From: Serinibacter salmoneus
Lineage (GTDB): Bacteria > Actinomycetota > Actinomycetes > Actinomycetales > Beutenbergiaceae
Length of the DNA stretch: 64,000 nucleotides
Assembly (NCBI RefSeq): GCF_002563925.1
Contig: NZ_PDJD01000001.1
Location: forward strand, 2,238,973 to 2,302,972
Reading direction: 5' to 3'
The position numbers and the translations under genes are program-made. Below the pieces are notes generated by a model. The model saw only the letters and a program-made list of their open reading frames with translations. It was not told where the DNA came from and searched no databases. Shown piece by piece: positions 53,941-62,608 of the stretch (the stretch's first letter is position 1; every line of letters begins with the position of its first letter).

Positions 53941-54543
53941 TCAGGAAGGGGTTCGGCTGTTCCAGGTGTTCTGCGCCGCGAAGAGACCCTCCCGCACGAC
54001 GTCCTGGACCGCGTCGCCCGCCTCGGCCACCGTGATGGCCCATTCCTCCCGTTCCCGGGAGGGGAAGTCCGACAGGACGAAGTCGGCCGCCTCCTGCCGG
54101 CCGGGCGGGCGGCCGACGCCGATGCGTAGCCGGGCGTACTCCTTGGTGCCGAGCGCCTGGGAGATCGACCGCAATCCGTTGTGCCCGCCCTCCCCGCCGC
54201 CGCGCTTCAGGCGCAGGGTGTGGGCCGGCAGGTCGAGCTCATCGTGCAGCACCAGGACGCGCTCGGCGGGGATGCCGTAGAACCGGCACAGCGCGGCGAC
54301 CGGCTTCCCGGAGGTGTTCATGTAGGTAGCGGGCCGGGCCAGGAGCACGCGCGGCCCCGGTGCGCCACCCGGCAGCATGCCGAGCCTGCCGTCGAGCACA
54401 CCCGCACCCGCCTTGTGGTTGGTCAGGGAGCCACCGATGCGATCCGCGAGGTGCTGCAGCGCCATCGCGCCGACGTTGTGCCGATTCCCCGCGTACTTCG
54501 CGCCCGGATTACCGAGCCCGACGATCAGCCAGGTGTCGCTCAC
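53941..54543 (-). CDS. pth: peptidyl-tRNA hydrolase
   Basis: This is a 200-residue Pth that recycles peptidyl-tRNA. Landmarks are IVGLGNPGAKYAGNRHNVGAMAL (catalytic His in the HNVG segment), PATYMNTSGKPVAALCRFY, VLVLHDELDLPAHTLRLKRG and GGEGGHNGLRSI. The start GTG 54543 is seven bases after GGAG. The gene follows the rplY terminator, so it probably has its own promoter or is read through. The order glmU-prs-rplY-pth is typical for actinobacteria. Confidence 0.95.
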   Translation of the reverse strand: MSDTWLIVGLGNPGAKYAGNRHNVGAMALQHLADRIGGSLTNHKAGAGVLDGRLGMLPGGAPGPRVLLARPATYMNTSGKPVAALCRFYGIPAERVLVLHDELDLPAHTLRLKRGGGEGGHNGLRSISQALGTKEYARLRIGVGRPPGRQEAADFVLSDFPSREREEWAITVAEAGDAVQDVVREGLFAAQNTWNSRTPS

Positions 54544-54591
54544 CACTCTTCTCCGCTCTCTCCTCGCCCATGCTCGGGCGCGTCCACAGAC

Positions 54592-54629
54592 GCCGACGGC
54601 GCCCCGCGCGAGCACGGGGCGCCGTCGGC
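54592..54629 (-). terminator. strong hairpin terminator after rplY
   Basis: A perfect 15-bp stem (54592-54606 with 54615-54629) has an eight-base loop between rplY and pth. Confidence 0.85.
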
Positions 54630-54642
54630 ACTCATCGGGAGG

Positions 54643-55248
54643 TCAGTCCTGAGAACCGGCCTCGCCGGCCTCGCCCTCGCCGGCCTCGTCCTCGTCCTCG
54701 GACTCCTCCTCGCCGCGCGGCGTGGAGACGGAGACCACGATGGTCTCGGGGTCGACGTCGGTCGAGCTGCCCTCGGGCAGGTCCAGGTCGCCCACGCGCA
54801 CGATCGTGCCGTCCTCCAGGCCCTCCACGGAGACGTGGATGGACTCCGGGATGGCCATCGCGTCGGCCTCGACCGTCAGGGTCTGCAGGTCCAGCGTGTG
54901 GATCGTGCCGGGAGCGGACTCGCCCTCGACCACCACATAGACCTCGACGGAGACCTTCTCGCCGCGGCGCACCAGCAGCAGGTCGAGGTGCTCGATCTCC
55001 TGGGAGAGCACGTCACGCTGCACGTCCTTGACCAGGGCGAGCTCGCTCTTGCCCTCGAAGGACAGTTCGAGCAGTGCGTTGATGTTGTCCTTGATGATCA
55101 GGAAGGTCTCGTGACCCGGCAGGGTGAGGTGCGTGGGCGCCTCACCGTGGCCGTAGAGAACGGCGGGGATCTTGTTGTCGCGGCGGATGCGGCGCGCCGC
55201 ACCCTTGCCGAACTCGGTGCGCAGGGTGGCGGGGATCTTCTCGGCCAT
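54643..55248 (-). CDS. rplY: 50S ribosomal protein L25/Ctc
   Basis: This is a 201-residue two-domain L25 (Ctc form). The N-terminal 5S-rRNA-binding domain runs LRTEFGKGAARRIRRDNKIPAVLYGHG, and the C-terminal TL5-like beta domain runs VSVEVYVVVEGESAPG to PEGSSTDVDPETIVVS. The tail is acidic (GEEESEDEDEAGEGEAGEAG) as in other actinobacteria. ATG 55248 has GGAGGAGCC upstream. The 177-bp gap to the CYTH gene contains no gene. Confidence 0.96.
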   Translation of the reverse strand: MAEKIPATLRTEFGKGAARRIRRDNKIPAVLYGHGEAPTHLTLPGHETFLIIKDNINALLELSFEGKSELALVKDVQRDVLSQEIEHLDLLLVRRGEKVSVEVYVVVEGESAPGTIHTLDLQTLTVEADAMAIPESIHVSVEGLEDGTIVRVGDLDLPEGSSTDVDPETIVVSVSTPRGEEESEDEDEAGEGEAGEAGSQD

Positions 55249-55425
55249 GGTGGCTCCTCCTCAGGGGCGATGTGACAGGGGGCCGACGGCGAGGGGCGGC
55301 ACGAGGAGGGGCGGGCGGCTCCAGCCGCTCGCCACCGCGTCGATCACGGACCCGAGGATCCCTCGCCGAGGCAACCGCACGAGTATAGCCGACCCTCGGG
55401 CGCGCAGCGCTCCCCCGCCGGCGGA

Positions 55426-56088
55426 CTACGGCAGGCGCTCGTTACGCCCGAAGTCCTCCCGCATCCGTGGGCCGAGTCGGGCGAGTTCGGACAGGTACCC
55501 CGCGCGCCACTGGCCGTAGGGGTGGGTGGCCAGGGACTCATTGGAGAACCGGCGGTCGTCGGTGAGTTCCGTGACGCAGAACGCCGGGATCTCCAGGTCG
55601 GTGACGGGCCCGGAGCGCTCGCACTCGGCGATGATCAACGGAGCGTTCAGTCCCCCGAACACGTCCACGGACCACCCGTCGCCCCCCGCCCACACGGAGT
55701 AGCGGGTCTTGACGATCGGCGCGCCGCCACGCCGGATCATCTCCACGGCCACGCCGGGGTCCAGCACGTGTTCCGTCTCGTACCGGGTACCGCCGATCGC
55801 GGGCCCCTTCACGGTCACCGTGGCAAGGTCCACCTCGCCCTCGATGTGAGTGAGCGCGTCGAGCGCATCTGTGCCCTCGTCCACCCGCAGGTCGACCCCG
55901 CTGGCCTGCACCCGCACCCGCAACGCGTAGCCGGCATCGGCGAGATAGTAGGACTGCACGATCAGGGTCGGGGCGTCGCGCAACTCCTGCGCCAACGCCG
56001 TCACCAGGAAGCGCCGCTCGAACTCGAAGTCGCGCACCTGGGCGAGGTGCTCCCGCTCCGCCTCGATGCCGTCGCCGAACTCGCTCAT
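55426..56088 (-). CDS. CYTH-domain protein (triphosphate tunnel fold)
   Basis: This is a 220-residue protein with the CYTH signature near the N-terminus (FEFERRFLV, the ExExR/K form), beta strands rich in Arg, Lys and Glu (ALRVRVQASGVDLRV, ATVTVKGPAIGGTRYETEH) and VKTRYSVW. The family hydrolyses inorganic triphosphate or thiamine triphosphate, or makes cyclic nucleotides; which applies here is unknown. The reading frame continues upstream, but ATG 56088 leaves the motif about 20 residues in, as is usual. It lies 55 bp after prs. Confidence 0.8.
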   Translation of the reverse strand: MSEFGDGIEAEREHLAQVRDFEFERRFLVTALAQELRDAPTLIVQSYYLADAGYALRVRVQASGVDLRVDEGTDALDALTHIEGEVDLATVTVKGPAIGGTRYETEHVLDPGVAVEMIRRGGAPIVKTRYSVWAGGDGWSVDVFGGLNAPLIIAECERSGPVTDLEIPAFCVTELTDDRRFSNESLATHPYGQWRAGYLSELARLGPRMREDFGRNERLP

Positions 56089-56143
56089 GTGGCCATTGTC
56101 ACCCGGGCGGCGCCGTCCTGCGGCTCGGCTCGCCCGGAACGCG

Positions 56144-57124
56144 TCAGGCGTTGCCGTCGAAGAGCGAGGTGACCGACCCCTCGTCGAAGACCTCGCGGAT
56201 CGCACGCGCGAGCAGGGGCGCGATGGACAGCACCGTGAGGTTCTCGATCCGCTTCTCCCGCGGGATCGGCAGCGTGTCGGTGACGACCACCTCGATGGCG
56301 CCGCTCTCGGCCAGCCGCTGGGTGGCGGGGTCGGAGAGCACACCGTGCGTGGCGGCCACCGTCACCGATCGCGCGCCGTTCTCCTTCAGCACGCGGATCG
56401 CCTCGGCGATCGTGCCGCCGGTGTCGATCAGGTCGTCCACGAGGACCGCGTCCCGCCCGTCCACCTCGCCCACCACGCGGTTGGCGACCGCCTGGTTCGG
56501 GCGCGTGATGTCGCGCGTCTTGTGCACGAAGGCCAACGGAACCCCGCCGAGTTTCGCGGCCCACTGCTCGGCCACCCGGATGCGCCCGGCATCCGGGGAG
56601 ACGACGGTGACGTTCGTGACGTCCACCCGGGTGCGGACGTAGTCCACCAAAATCGGCATCGCGAACAGGTGGTCCACCGGCCCGTCGAAGAAACCCTGGG
56701 TCTGTGCGGCGTGCAGGTCCACCGACATCAGGCGTTCCGCCCCGGCGGTGCGGAACAGGTCCGCCATCAGACGCGCGGAGATCGGCTCGCGGCCGCGGTG
56801 CTTCTTGTCCTGCCGGGCGTAGGGGTAGAAGGGCATCACGGCGGTGATCTGCTTGACCGAGGCGCGCTTGAGCGCGTCGACCATCAGCAGGTGCTCCATG
56901 ATCCACTCGTTCACCGGAGCGGTGTGGCTCTGCAGCACGAAGGCGTCCGCCCCGCGCACGCTCTCGGCGAACCGCACATAGATCTCCCCGGAGGCGAAGT
57001 CGTAGGCGGTGGTCGGCACGAGGTCGACGCCGAGCTCCTCCGCGACCCGCTCGGCGAGCTCGGGGTGCGCCCGACCGGAGATGAGAACGAGTCGTCGCTC
57101 CCCAAACGAGGTGATGCCGCTCAT
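56144..57124 (-). CDS. prs: ribose-phosphate pyrophosphokinase
   Basis: This is a 326-residue PRPP synthetase, making PRPP from ribose-5-phosphate and ATP for nucleotide, His and Trp synthesis. It has FASGEIYVRFAESVRGADAF, the flexible loop RQDKKHRGREPISARLMADL, the signature MSVDLHAAQTQGFFDGP and the PRPP-binding loop VLVDDLIDTGGTIAEA. Length is standard. It starts 26 bp after glmU, forming the usual glmU-prs pair. Confidence 0.97.
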   Translation of the reverse strand: MSGITSFGERRLVLISGRAHPELAERVAEELGVDLVPTTAYDFASGEIYVRFAESVRGADAFVLQSHTAPVNEWIMEHLLMVDALKRASVKQITAVMPFYPYARQDKKHRGREPISARLMADLFRTAGAERLMSVDLHAAQTQGFFDGPVDHLFAMPILVDYVRTRVDVTNVTVVSPDAGRIRVAEQWAAKLGGVPLAFVHKTRDITRPNQAVANRVVGEVDGRDAVLVDDLIDTGGTIAEAIRVLKENGARSVTVAATHGVLSDPATQRLAESGAIEVVVTDTLPIPREKRIENLTVLSIAPLLARAIREVFDEGSVTSLFDGNA

Positions 57125-57150
57125 GCGTCTGTGCCCTTCAGTTCGCCCGG

Positions 57151-58662
57151 TCAGGCTTGAGGTTCGGTGGTGGGGTCGGTCTCGGCCGGCTGTGCGGGCG
57201 GCGCCTGCGCCGTGGCTGCGGCGTCCCGGGCCGCGCGCGCCGAGGCGGACTGCGGTCGGCGACGTTGCACCCAGCCGGGGATGCTGCGCTGTTGCCCCCG
57301 GGCCACCGCGAGATCGCCGGGGCCCACGTCGCGGGTCACCACCGAGCCGGCGGCGACGAACGCGCCGTCTGCGACAGTCAGTGGGGCGACCAGCACGGAG
57401 TCGGAACCGACGAAGGCGTGCGAGCCGATCTCGGTGTGGTTCTTGGTCTCGCCGTCGTAGTTCGCCACGATCACGCCCGCGCCGATGTTGGTCGACTCAC
57501 CGATGGTGACATCACCGACGTAACTGAGGTGGGGCACCTTGGTGCCGGCGCCGATGACGGCGTTCTTGGTCTCCACGAACCCGCCGACCTTGGCCCCGGG
57601 CCCCACCACGGTTCCGGGGCGCAGGTGCGCGAACGGCCCGACGGACACCCCGGCCTCCAGCACGGCGCCGATCGCGTGCGAGCGCACCACGTGCGCATCC
57701 GCCCCCACGCGCACGTCCGTGAGCGTGGAGTCCGGGCCGATCACGGCGCCGCCCTCGGCATGGGTGACCCCGTGCAACTGCACACCGGGCAGCAGGGTGA
57801 CATCGGCCTCCAGGGTGACCGTGACGTCGATCCACGTCGAGCCGGGGTCCACCACCGTGACACCCTCACGCATCGCGGACTCGAGGGTGCGCCGGTTCAG
57901 CTCGGCGCCGAGCGCCGCGAGCTGGACCCGGTCGTTCACGCCCTCCACGCTGATCGCGTCGTCGGTCTCCACGGCCCGGACCGGCCGGGTCTCGCGGGCG
58001 ATTGCCACCACATCGGTGAGGTAGACCTCACCCTGGGCATTCGCCGTCGCACCCGAGGTGGGGTCGGTCAGTCGCGCCAGGCCGTCGCGCAGCACGTCCG
58101 CGTCGAAGGCGTAGACCGAGGTGTTGATCTCGGTGATGGCGCGCTCGGCCTGCGAGGCGTCACGCTCCTCCACGATGCGGGCCAGCAGACCCGTTCCCTC
58201 CTCGCGCACGATCCGGCCGTACCCCGTCGGATCCTCGACACGGGTGGTCAGCGCCGTCACGGCATTGCCACCGGCGGCGTGAGCCTCCAGGAGTTGCCCG
58301 AGGGTAGCGGAGTCGAGCAGCGGGACGTCCCCGGCGAGTACCAGCACGGGGCCCTCGAGGACCCCGGAAGACTCCAGTGCCTGCATCGCGCACCAGGCGG
58401 CGCGCCCGGTGCCCTTGACCTCGTCCTGCCAGGCGATCTCGACAGCGCCGTCGACCTCCTGGGCGTGAGCGGCGACAGCCTCGCCCTGGTGACGGACAAC
58501 GACGCACAGCCGCTGGGGATCGAGTTCGCGTGCGGTGGCGACCACGTGCCCCAGGAGGGTGCGCCCGCCGATGGCATGCATCACCTTCGGCGTCGCCGAC
58601 TTCATCCTGGTCCCCTCGCCTGCGGCGAGGACGATCACGGCGGCCGGACGCTGCTGTGTCAC
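57151..58662 (-). CDS. glmU: bifunctional GlcN-1-P acetyltransferase/GlcNAc-1-P uridyltransferase
   Basis: This is a 503-residue GlmU, making UDP-GlcNAc for peptidoglycan and other glycans. The N-terminal uridyltransferase has VIVLAAGEGTRMKSATPKVM and VLAGDVPLLD. The C-terminal left-handed beta-helix has hexapeptide repeats, GPFAHLRPGTVVGPGAKVGGF and NYDGETKNHTEIGSHAFVGSD. A disordered Ala/Pro/Thr tail of about 45 residues follows. GTG 58662 has GGGAGC upstream. The product is also a likely precursor for the nearby glycan cluster, but that is only inference. Confidence 0.97.
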   Translation of the reverse strand: MTQQRPAAVIVLAAGEGTRMKSATPKVMHAIGGRTLLGHVVATARELDPQRLCVVVRHQGEAVAAHAQEVDGAVEIAWQDEVKGTGRAAWCAMQALESSGVLEGPVLVLAGDVPLLDSATLGQLLEAHAAGGNAVTALTTRVEDPTGYGRIVREEGTGLLARIVEERDASQAERAITEINTSVYAFDADVLRDGLARLTDPTSGATANAQGEVYLTDVVAIARETRPVRAVETDDAISVEGVNDRVQLAALGAELNRRTLESAMREGVTVVDPGSTWIDVTVTLEADVTLLPGVQLHGVTHAEGGAVIGPDSTLTDVRVGADAHVVRSHAIGAVLEAGVSVGPFAHLRPGTVVGPGAKVGGFVETKNAVIGAGTKVPHLSYVGDVTIGESTNIGAGVIVANYDGETKNHTEIGSHAFVGSDSVLVAPLTVADGAFVAAGSVVTRDVGPGDLAVARGQQRSIPGWVQRRRPQSASARAARDAAATAQAPPAQPAETDPTTEPQA

Positions 58663-58741
58663 GGTGGCTTGCTCCCGGGCTGGTGAGGAAGGGCGGCGGG
58701 CGACGACCACTCTAGTGGTTGTTTCCGATGGCGAGCGACCG

Positions 58742-58813
58742 CTCCGCCCCCAGGATTCGAACCCGGACTGCACGGCACCAAAGGCCGGCGTGCTGCCATT
58801 ACACCAGGGCGGA
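58742..58813 (-). tRNA. tRNA-Gln (anticodon UUG)
   Basis: This is a 72-base tRNA. It has acceptor TCCGCCC/GGGCGGA, a D arm with one T-G pair, an anticodon stem with a 27-43 C-T mismatch, loop CTTTGGT (anticodon TTG), variable region GCAGT, T loop TTCGAAT and discriminator G. CCA is not encoded. It lies between glmU and the TetR gene. Confidence 0.9.
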
Positions 58814-58872
58814 CCGCACGAGCAGGACCGGGTGGTCCAGCACGCGCACCGGATCGATTGTGCCTCAGTGGG

Positions 58873-58887
58873 CACAATGGTGTCGTG
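58873..58887 (+). promoter_or_regulatory. leaderless promoter of the TetR gene
   Basis: CACAAT (58873-58878) ends six bases before the GTG start (58885). There is no ribosome-binding site, so transcription probably begins at the start codon. Confidence 0.45.
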
Positions 58888-59595
58888 ACCGAGACCCCGC
58901 GCGCCCAGGACCCGACCGCCGATGCGCCCACGGTCCGCGCGCGCCCGCGCCGAGCGCAACGGCAACGCATGACTGCCCGGCAGCGGCGCGAACAGTTGCT
59001 CGACGTCGGCCGCGCGCTGTTCGCCGAGCGGGGTTTCGCGGCCACCAGCGTGGAGGAGATCGCCGCGCGCGCCGACGTCTCCAAGCCCGTGGTCTACGAG
59101 CACTTCGGCGGGAAGGAAGGGATCTACGCCGTCATCGTGGACCGCGAGGTGGAGAAGCTCACCTCGATGCTCACCGACGCTCTCGGCGGCAGTCGCAACC
59201 CGAAGATCGTCGTGGAGCAGGCAGCCCTGGCCCTGCTGGACTACATCGAGTCGCACACCGACGGATTCCGCATCCTCGTGCGCGACTCCCCGGTGGCCCA
59301 GGCCACCGGCACCTTCTCCTCGCTGATCGGTGACGTCGCCACCCAGGTCGAGCACCTGTTGGCGCGGGAGTTCGCCCGTCGGGACTTCGAGACCTCCAAC
59401 GCCCCGATGTACTCCCAGATGCTCGTGGGGATGATCGCGCTGACGGGTCAGTGGTGGCTCGAGGCCCGGTCCCCGGACAAGCAGACCGTGGCCGCTCACC
59501 TGGTGAACCTCGCCTGGAACGGACTCGCCGGCCTCGACCCCGCGCCGCGGCTCGTGCAACGTGAGTCCGGGGGCTCGGGCGGCTCCACCCCCTGA
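58885..59595 (+). CDS. TetR/AcrR family transcriptional regulator
   Basis: This is a 236-residue regulator with a disordered Arg-rich N-terminus (1-38) and a TetR helix-turn-helix (RALFAERGFAATSVEEIAARADVSKPVVYEHFGGKE). A helical ligand-binding domain follows, similar to actinobacterial TetR proteins that lie next to glmU or mfd. The ligand is unknown. The GTG start appears leaderless. It ends 31 bp before the MarR gene, beyond a palindrome that is more likely the MarR operator. Confidence 0.9.
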   Translation: MTETPRAQDPTADAPTVRARPRRAQRQRMTARQRREQLLDVGRALFAERGFAATSVEEIAARADVSKPVVYEHFGGKEGIYAVIVDREVEKLTSMLTDALGGSRNPKIVVEQAALALLDYIESHTDGFRILVRDSPVAQATGTFSSLIGDVATQVEHLLAREFARRDFETSNAPMYSQMLVGMIALTGQWWLEARSPDKQTVAAHLVNLAWNGLAGLDPAPRLVQRESGGSGGSTP

Positions 59596-59597
59596 TA

Positions 59598-59620
59598 TCT
59601 CGACGTCGAGAGGTTAGGCT
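59598..59620 (+). promoter_or_regulatory. MarR operator and leaderless promoter
   Basis: TCTCGACGTCGAGA (59598-59611) is a perfect 14-bp palindrome. TAGGCT (59615-59620) follows as a -10 element, six bases before the GTG start at 59627. A repressor bound to the palindrome would block the promoter. Confidence 0.65.
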
Positions 59621-59626
59621 CGCCTT

Positions 59627-60172
59627 GTGATCCAGGACGCCGCCACACCGACCGACGAGGTCGACGCCATCGTGGCGGCCTGGCGCGCACAGCTGCCGGA
59701 CCTGAAGGGCGAGGGGATGCAGGTCTTCTCCCGGCTGCACCGCCTGGCGAGCCACGTGGAGGAGCAACGCCGCCTCGCGTTCGCGGAGCACGGACTGGCG
59801 GCGTGGCAGTTCGACGTACTGGCGGCGCTGCGGCGAGCGGGCGACCCCTTCGAACTGACACCCGGCGCCCTCGTCGCTCAGACGCACGTGTCCTCCGGGA
59901 CCATGACGCACCGGATCGACCGCCTCGTGGAACGCGAGCTGGTCCTGCGGCGCGGCTCCGAGGGCGATCGCCGCATCGTGCTGGTGCGCCTGACCCCCGC
60001 CGGCCGGGTGGCCGCTGACGCCGCCGTGCGCTCCCTGGTGGCGCGGGAACGCACGGTCCTGGCGGCGCTGGGCGCGGACGGGAGCGCGGACCTCGCGCGC
60101 CTGCTGCGGCGCCTCCTGGCCCAGTACCCCGACCCCCGTGCCACGAAGGAATCGAGTAGGGAGCGGCCATGA
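59627..60172 (+). CDS. MarR family transcriptional regulator
   Basis: This 181-residue regulator has the MarR winged helix in its central part: LAAWQFDVLAALRRAG, then LVAQTHVSSGTMTHRIDRLVERELVLRRGSEGDRRIV (helix 4 to wing, with the DxR tip GDRR). Flanking helices form the dimer interface. No redox cysteine of the OhrR type is present. The upstream palindrome suggests autoregulation. The gamma-carbonic-anhydrase-like gene starts inside its stop codon (ATGA), so both are in one operon and the latter is a likely target. Confidence 0.9.
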   Translation: MIQDAATPTDEVDAIVAAWRAQLPDLKGEGMQVFSRLHRLASHVEEQRRLAFAEHGLAAWQFDVLAALRRAGDPFELTPGALVAQTHVSSGTMTHRIDRLVERELVLRRGSEGDRRIVLVRLTPAGRVAADAAVRSLVARERTVLAALGADGSADLARLLRRLLAQYPDPRATKESSRERP

Positions 60173-60696
60173 CCGACCACCAGCAGGTCCATCTCACGGA
60201 TCGCCGCGTGCACGTGGACCCGAGCGCCTGGGTCGCGCCGGGTGCCGTGCTCGCCGGCGCGGTACACATCGGCGCCCGCTCCAGCGTGTTCTACGGGGTC
60301 GTGCTGCGCGGCGACTGCGAGTCCATCACGATCGGTGAGCGCAGCAACCTGCAGGACGGGGTGGTGGTGCACGTGGACGACGACTACCCCACCGTGGTGG
60401 GCGACGACGTCTCGGTAGGGCACCGCGCCGTGCTGCACGGCTGCACCATCGGTGACGGCTGCCTGATCGGGATGAGTTCCACCGTGATGTCCGGAGCCGT
60501 GGTGGAACCCGGGGCCATGGTCGCGGCCGGCGCGCTCGTCACACCCGGGAAGGTCATCCCCTCCGGCACGCTCGCGGCCGGTGTGCCCGCCAAGGTGGTG
60601 CGAGACCTGACCGAGGCGGAGAAGGCGCACCTGGCCCACAATGCCGCGCACTACCTGGAGATCGCCGAGGAGCACCGCGCGGCGCACGCCGGCTGA
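60169..60696 (+). CDS. gamma-carbonic-anhydrase-like hexapeptide protein
   Basis: This is a 175-residue left-handed beta-helix protein. Hexapeptide repeats run from VAPGAVLAGAVHIGARSSVF, with the conserved YGVVLRGDCESITIGERSNLQDGVVVHVD, then VGHRAVLHGCTIGDGCLIGMSS. The His in VVHVD and the two in SVGHRAVLHGC fit the three zinc ligands of gamma-class enzymes (CaiE/YrdA/PaaY type). It may be a carbonic anhydrase, thioesterase or acyltransferase. A helical C-terminus follows. It is co-transcribed with the MarR gene. Confidence 0.88.
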   Translation: MTDHQQVHLTDRRVHVDPSAWVAPGAVLAGAVHIGARSSVFYGVVLRGDCESITIGERSNLQDGVVVHVDDDYPTVVGDDVSVGHRAVLHGCTIGDGCLIGMSSTVMSGAVVEPGAMVAAGALVTPGKVIPSGTLAAGVPAKVVRDLTEAEKAHLAHNAAHYLEIAEEHRAAHAG

Positions 60697-60760
60697 GCGG
60701 CACCCGGCACCTGACACCCGGCACCTGGCGCCATCCGCCGCCCGCCTACGATGGGCAGCG

Positions 60761-62602
60761 ATGGCACACCTGCTCGGCGCTGACGCGATCTCGCTCGCCT
60801 TCCCCAACCGCACCGTCCTGTCCCGCGTGTCCCTCGGCCTGTCCGACGGCGACAAGGTCGGCGTGGTCGGGCGCAACGGGGACGGCAAGTCCTCCCTGCT
60901 GCGCCTGCTCGCCGGCAAGGGCGAACCCGACTCCGGCCGGGTCACCGTGCGCCGCGGGGCGCGGATCGGGATGCTCGACCAGACCGACGCCCTGCACCCC
61001 GAGGACACGGTGGGGCACGCCATCGTGGGGGACGCCGCCGATCACGAGTGGGCCGCCGATCCGCGGATCCGGGACGTGGTGGCGGGCCTCGTGGCGGACA
61101 TCGACTGGGAGACCACCGTGGGGGCGCTCTCCGGTGGCCAGCGGCGGCGTACGGCACTGGCGGCCCTGCTGGTGCAGGACCTGGACGTGCTGCTGCTGGA
61201 CGAGCCCACCAACCACCTCGACGTGGAGGGCATCACCTGGCTGGCCGAGCACATCCGCACCCGGTACGCCTCCGGCCAGGGTGCCTTCGCCGTCGTCACC
61301 CACGATCGCTGGTTCCTGGACGAGGTGACCACCGCCACCTGGGAGGTGCACGACGGCGTGGTGGAGCCCTTCGAGGGCGGGTACGCCGCGTACGTGCTCG
61401 CCCGGGTGGAGCGTGACCGGATCGCGGCGGCCACCGAGGCCAAGCGGCAGAACCTCATGCGCAAGGAGCTCGCGTGGCTGCGTCGCGGCGCGCCGGCGCG
61501 CACCTCCAAGCCGAAGTTCCGCATCGATGCGGCCAACGCGCTGATCGCAGACGAGCCACCGATCCGCGACACCGTGGCGCTGACCCGGATGGCCACCGCG
61601 CGCCTGGGCCGGGACGTGGTCGAGCTGATCGACGCCGGGGTGAGCTACGACGGCGAGCGCGAGGTGATCTCGGGCGTCTCCTGGCACCCGGGTCCGGGTG
61701 ACCGGATCGGGGTGCTCGGGGCGAACGGCGCCGGCAAGTCGACGCTGTTGGGGCTGGTCACCGGGGACCTGGAACCCACCAGCGGTCGGGTCAAGCGCGG
61801 CAAGACGGTGCGCGCGGCGTGGCTGTCGCAGGACCTGCACGAGCTCGCCGAGCACACCGACTCCCGCGTGGCGGACGTGATCGCACCGCTGCGGGTGGCC
61901 TTCCACTCCGCCTCCGGTGACGATCTGACGCCCGGGCAGGTGCTGGAGCGGCTCGGGTTCACCAATGCGCAACTGTCCACCCAGGTGAAGAACCTCTCCG
62001 GCGGGCAGAAGCGGCGGCTGCAACTCGCCCTGGTGCTGCTGTCCGAGCCGAACCTGTTGGTGCTGGACGAGCCGACCAACGACATGGACACCGACATGCT
62101 CGCGGCGATCGAGGACCTGCTGGACGGGTGGCCCGGCACCCTGCTCGTGGTCTCCCACGACCGGTACCTGCTCGAGCGCGTGACCGACGACCAGTTCGCG
62201 GTCATGGGCGGCGCGCTGCGCCATCTGCCGGGTGGGGTGGAGGAGTACCTCGCGCTGCGCGCGCAGGAGGACTCCGCCGCAGGCACCGCACCCTCGAAGG
62301 CCCCCCGCACCCGCGAGGCAATTCCGCAGGCACCGCGAGGTGGTTCTGCAGGTGACAGCGCGCCGACAGCGCCCGCGGCGAGGTCCGGTGCCGAACGTCA
62401 CGCGGCCCGCAAGGAGATCGGGTCGATCGAGCGCAAGCTGGAGAAGAAGCAGGCCGAGGCCGCGCGCCTGCACGAGGAGATGGCGGCTCACGACGTCGCC
62501 GATTTTGCTGGCCTCACGGCGCTCGCCGAGCGCAATACGGCAGTCGAGCGGGAGATAGCGGAACTCGAGGAGCGCTGGCTGGAGCTCGCCGAGGACGCCT
62601 GA
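60761..62602 (+). CDS. ABC-F family ATPase (duplicated ABC domains)
   Basis: This is a 613-residue soluble protein with two ABC domains. The first has Walker A GRNGDGKSSLL, signature LSGGQRRR and Walker B LLLDEPTNHLD. The second has GANGAGKSTLL, LSGGQKRR and VLDEPTNDMD. A linker (YVLARVERDRIAAATEAKRQ) lies between them. The absence of membrane segments and the layout fit the ABC-F translation factors (Uup/EttA/antibiotic-resistance type). The C-terminal coiled coil (ERKLEKKQAEAARLHEEMAAH) is preceded by a Pro/Ala linker that contains two copies of the 22-bp repeat. TACGAT eight bases before ATG 60761 suggests a leaderless promoter. Confidence 0.93.
   Translation: MAHLLGADAISLAFPNRTVLSRVSLGLSDGDKVGVVGRNGDGKSSLLRLLAGKGEPDSGRVTVRRGARIGMLDQTDALHPEDTVGHAIVGDAADHEWAADPRIRDVVAGLVADIDWETTVGALSGGQRRRTALAALLVQDLDVLLLDEPTNHLDVEGITWLAEHIRTRYASGQGAFAVVTHDRWFLDEVTTATWEVHDGVVEPFEGGYAAYVLARVERDRIAAATEAKRQNLMRKELAWLRRGAPARTSKPKFRIDAANALIADEPPIRDTVALTRMATARLGRDVVELIDAGVSYDGEREVISGVSWHPGPGDRIGVLGANGAGKSTLLGLVTGDLEPTSGRVKRGKTVRAAWLSQDLHELAEHTDSRVADVIAPLRVAFHSASGDDLTPGQVLERLGFTNAQLSTQVKNLSGGQKRRLQLALVLLSEPNLLVLDEPTNDMDTDMLAAIEDLLDGWPGTLLVVSHDRYLLERVTDDQFAVMGGALRHLPGGVEEYLALRAQEDSAAGTAPSKAPRTREAIPQAPRGGSAGDSAPTAPAARSGAERHAARKEIGSIERKLEKKQAEAARLHEEMAAHDVADFAGLTALAERNTAVEREIAELEERWLELAEDA
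62311..62352 (+). repeat. two 22-bp repeat units inside the ABC-F gene
   Basis: CCGCGAGGTGGTTCTGCAGG (62333-62352) is the exact reverse complement of the array core at 62609. A diverged unit, CCGCGAGGCAATTCCGCAGG (62311-62330), precedes it at exactly 22 bp. They encode REAIPQAPRGGSAGD in the linker before the coiled coil. Confidence 0.85.
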
Positions 62603-62608
62603 GACTCG

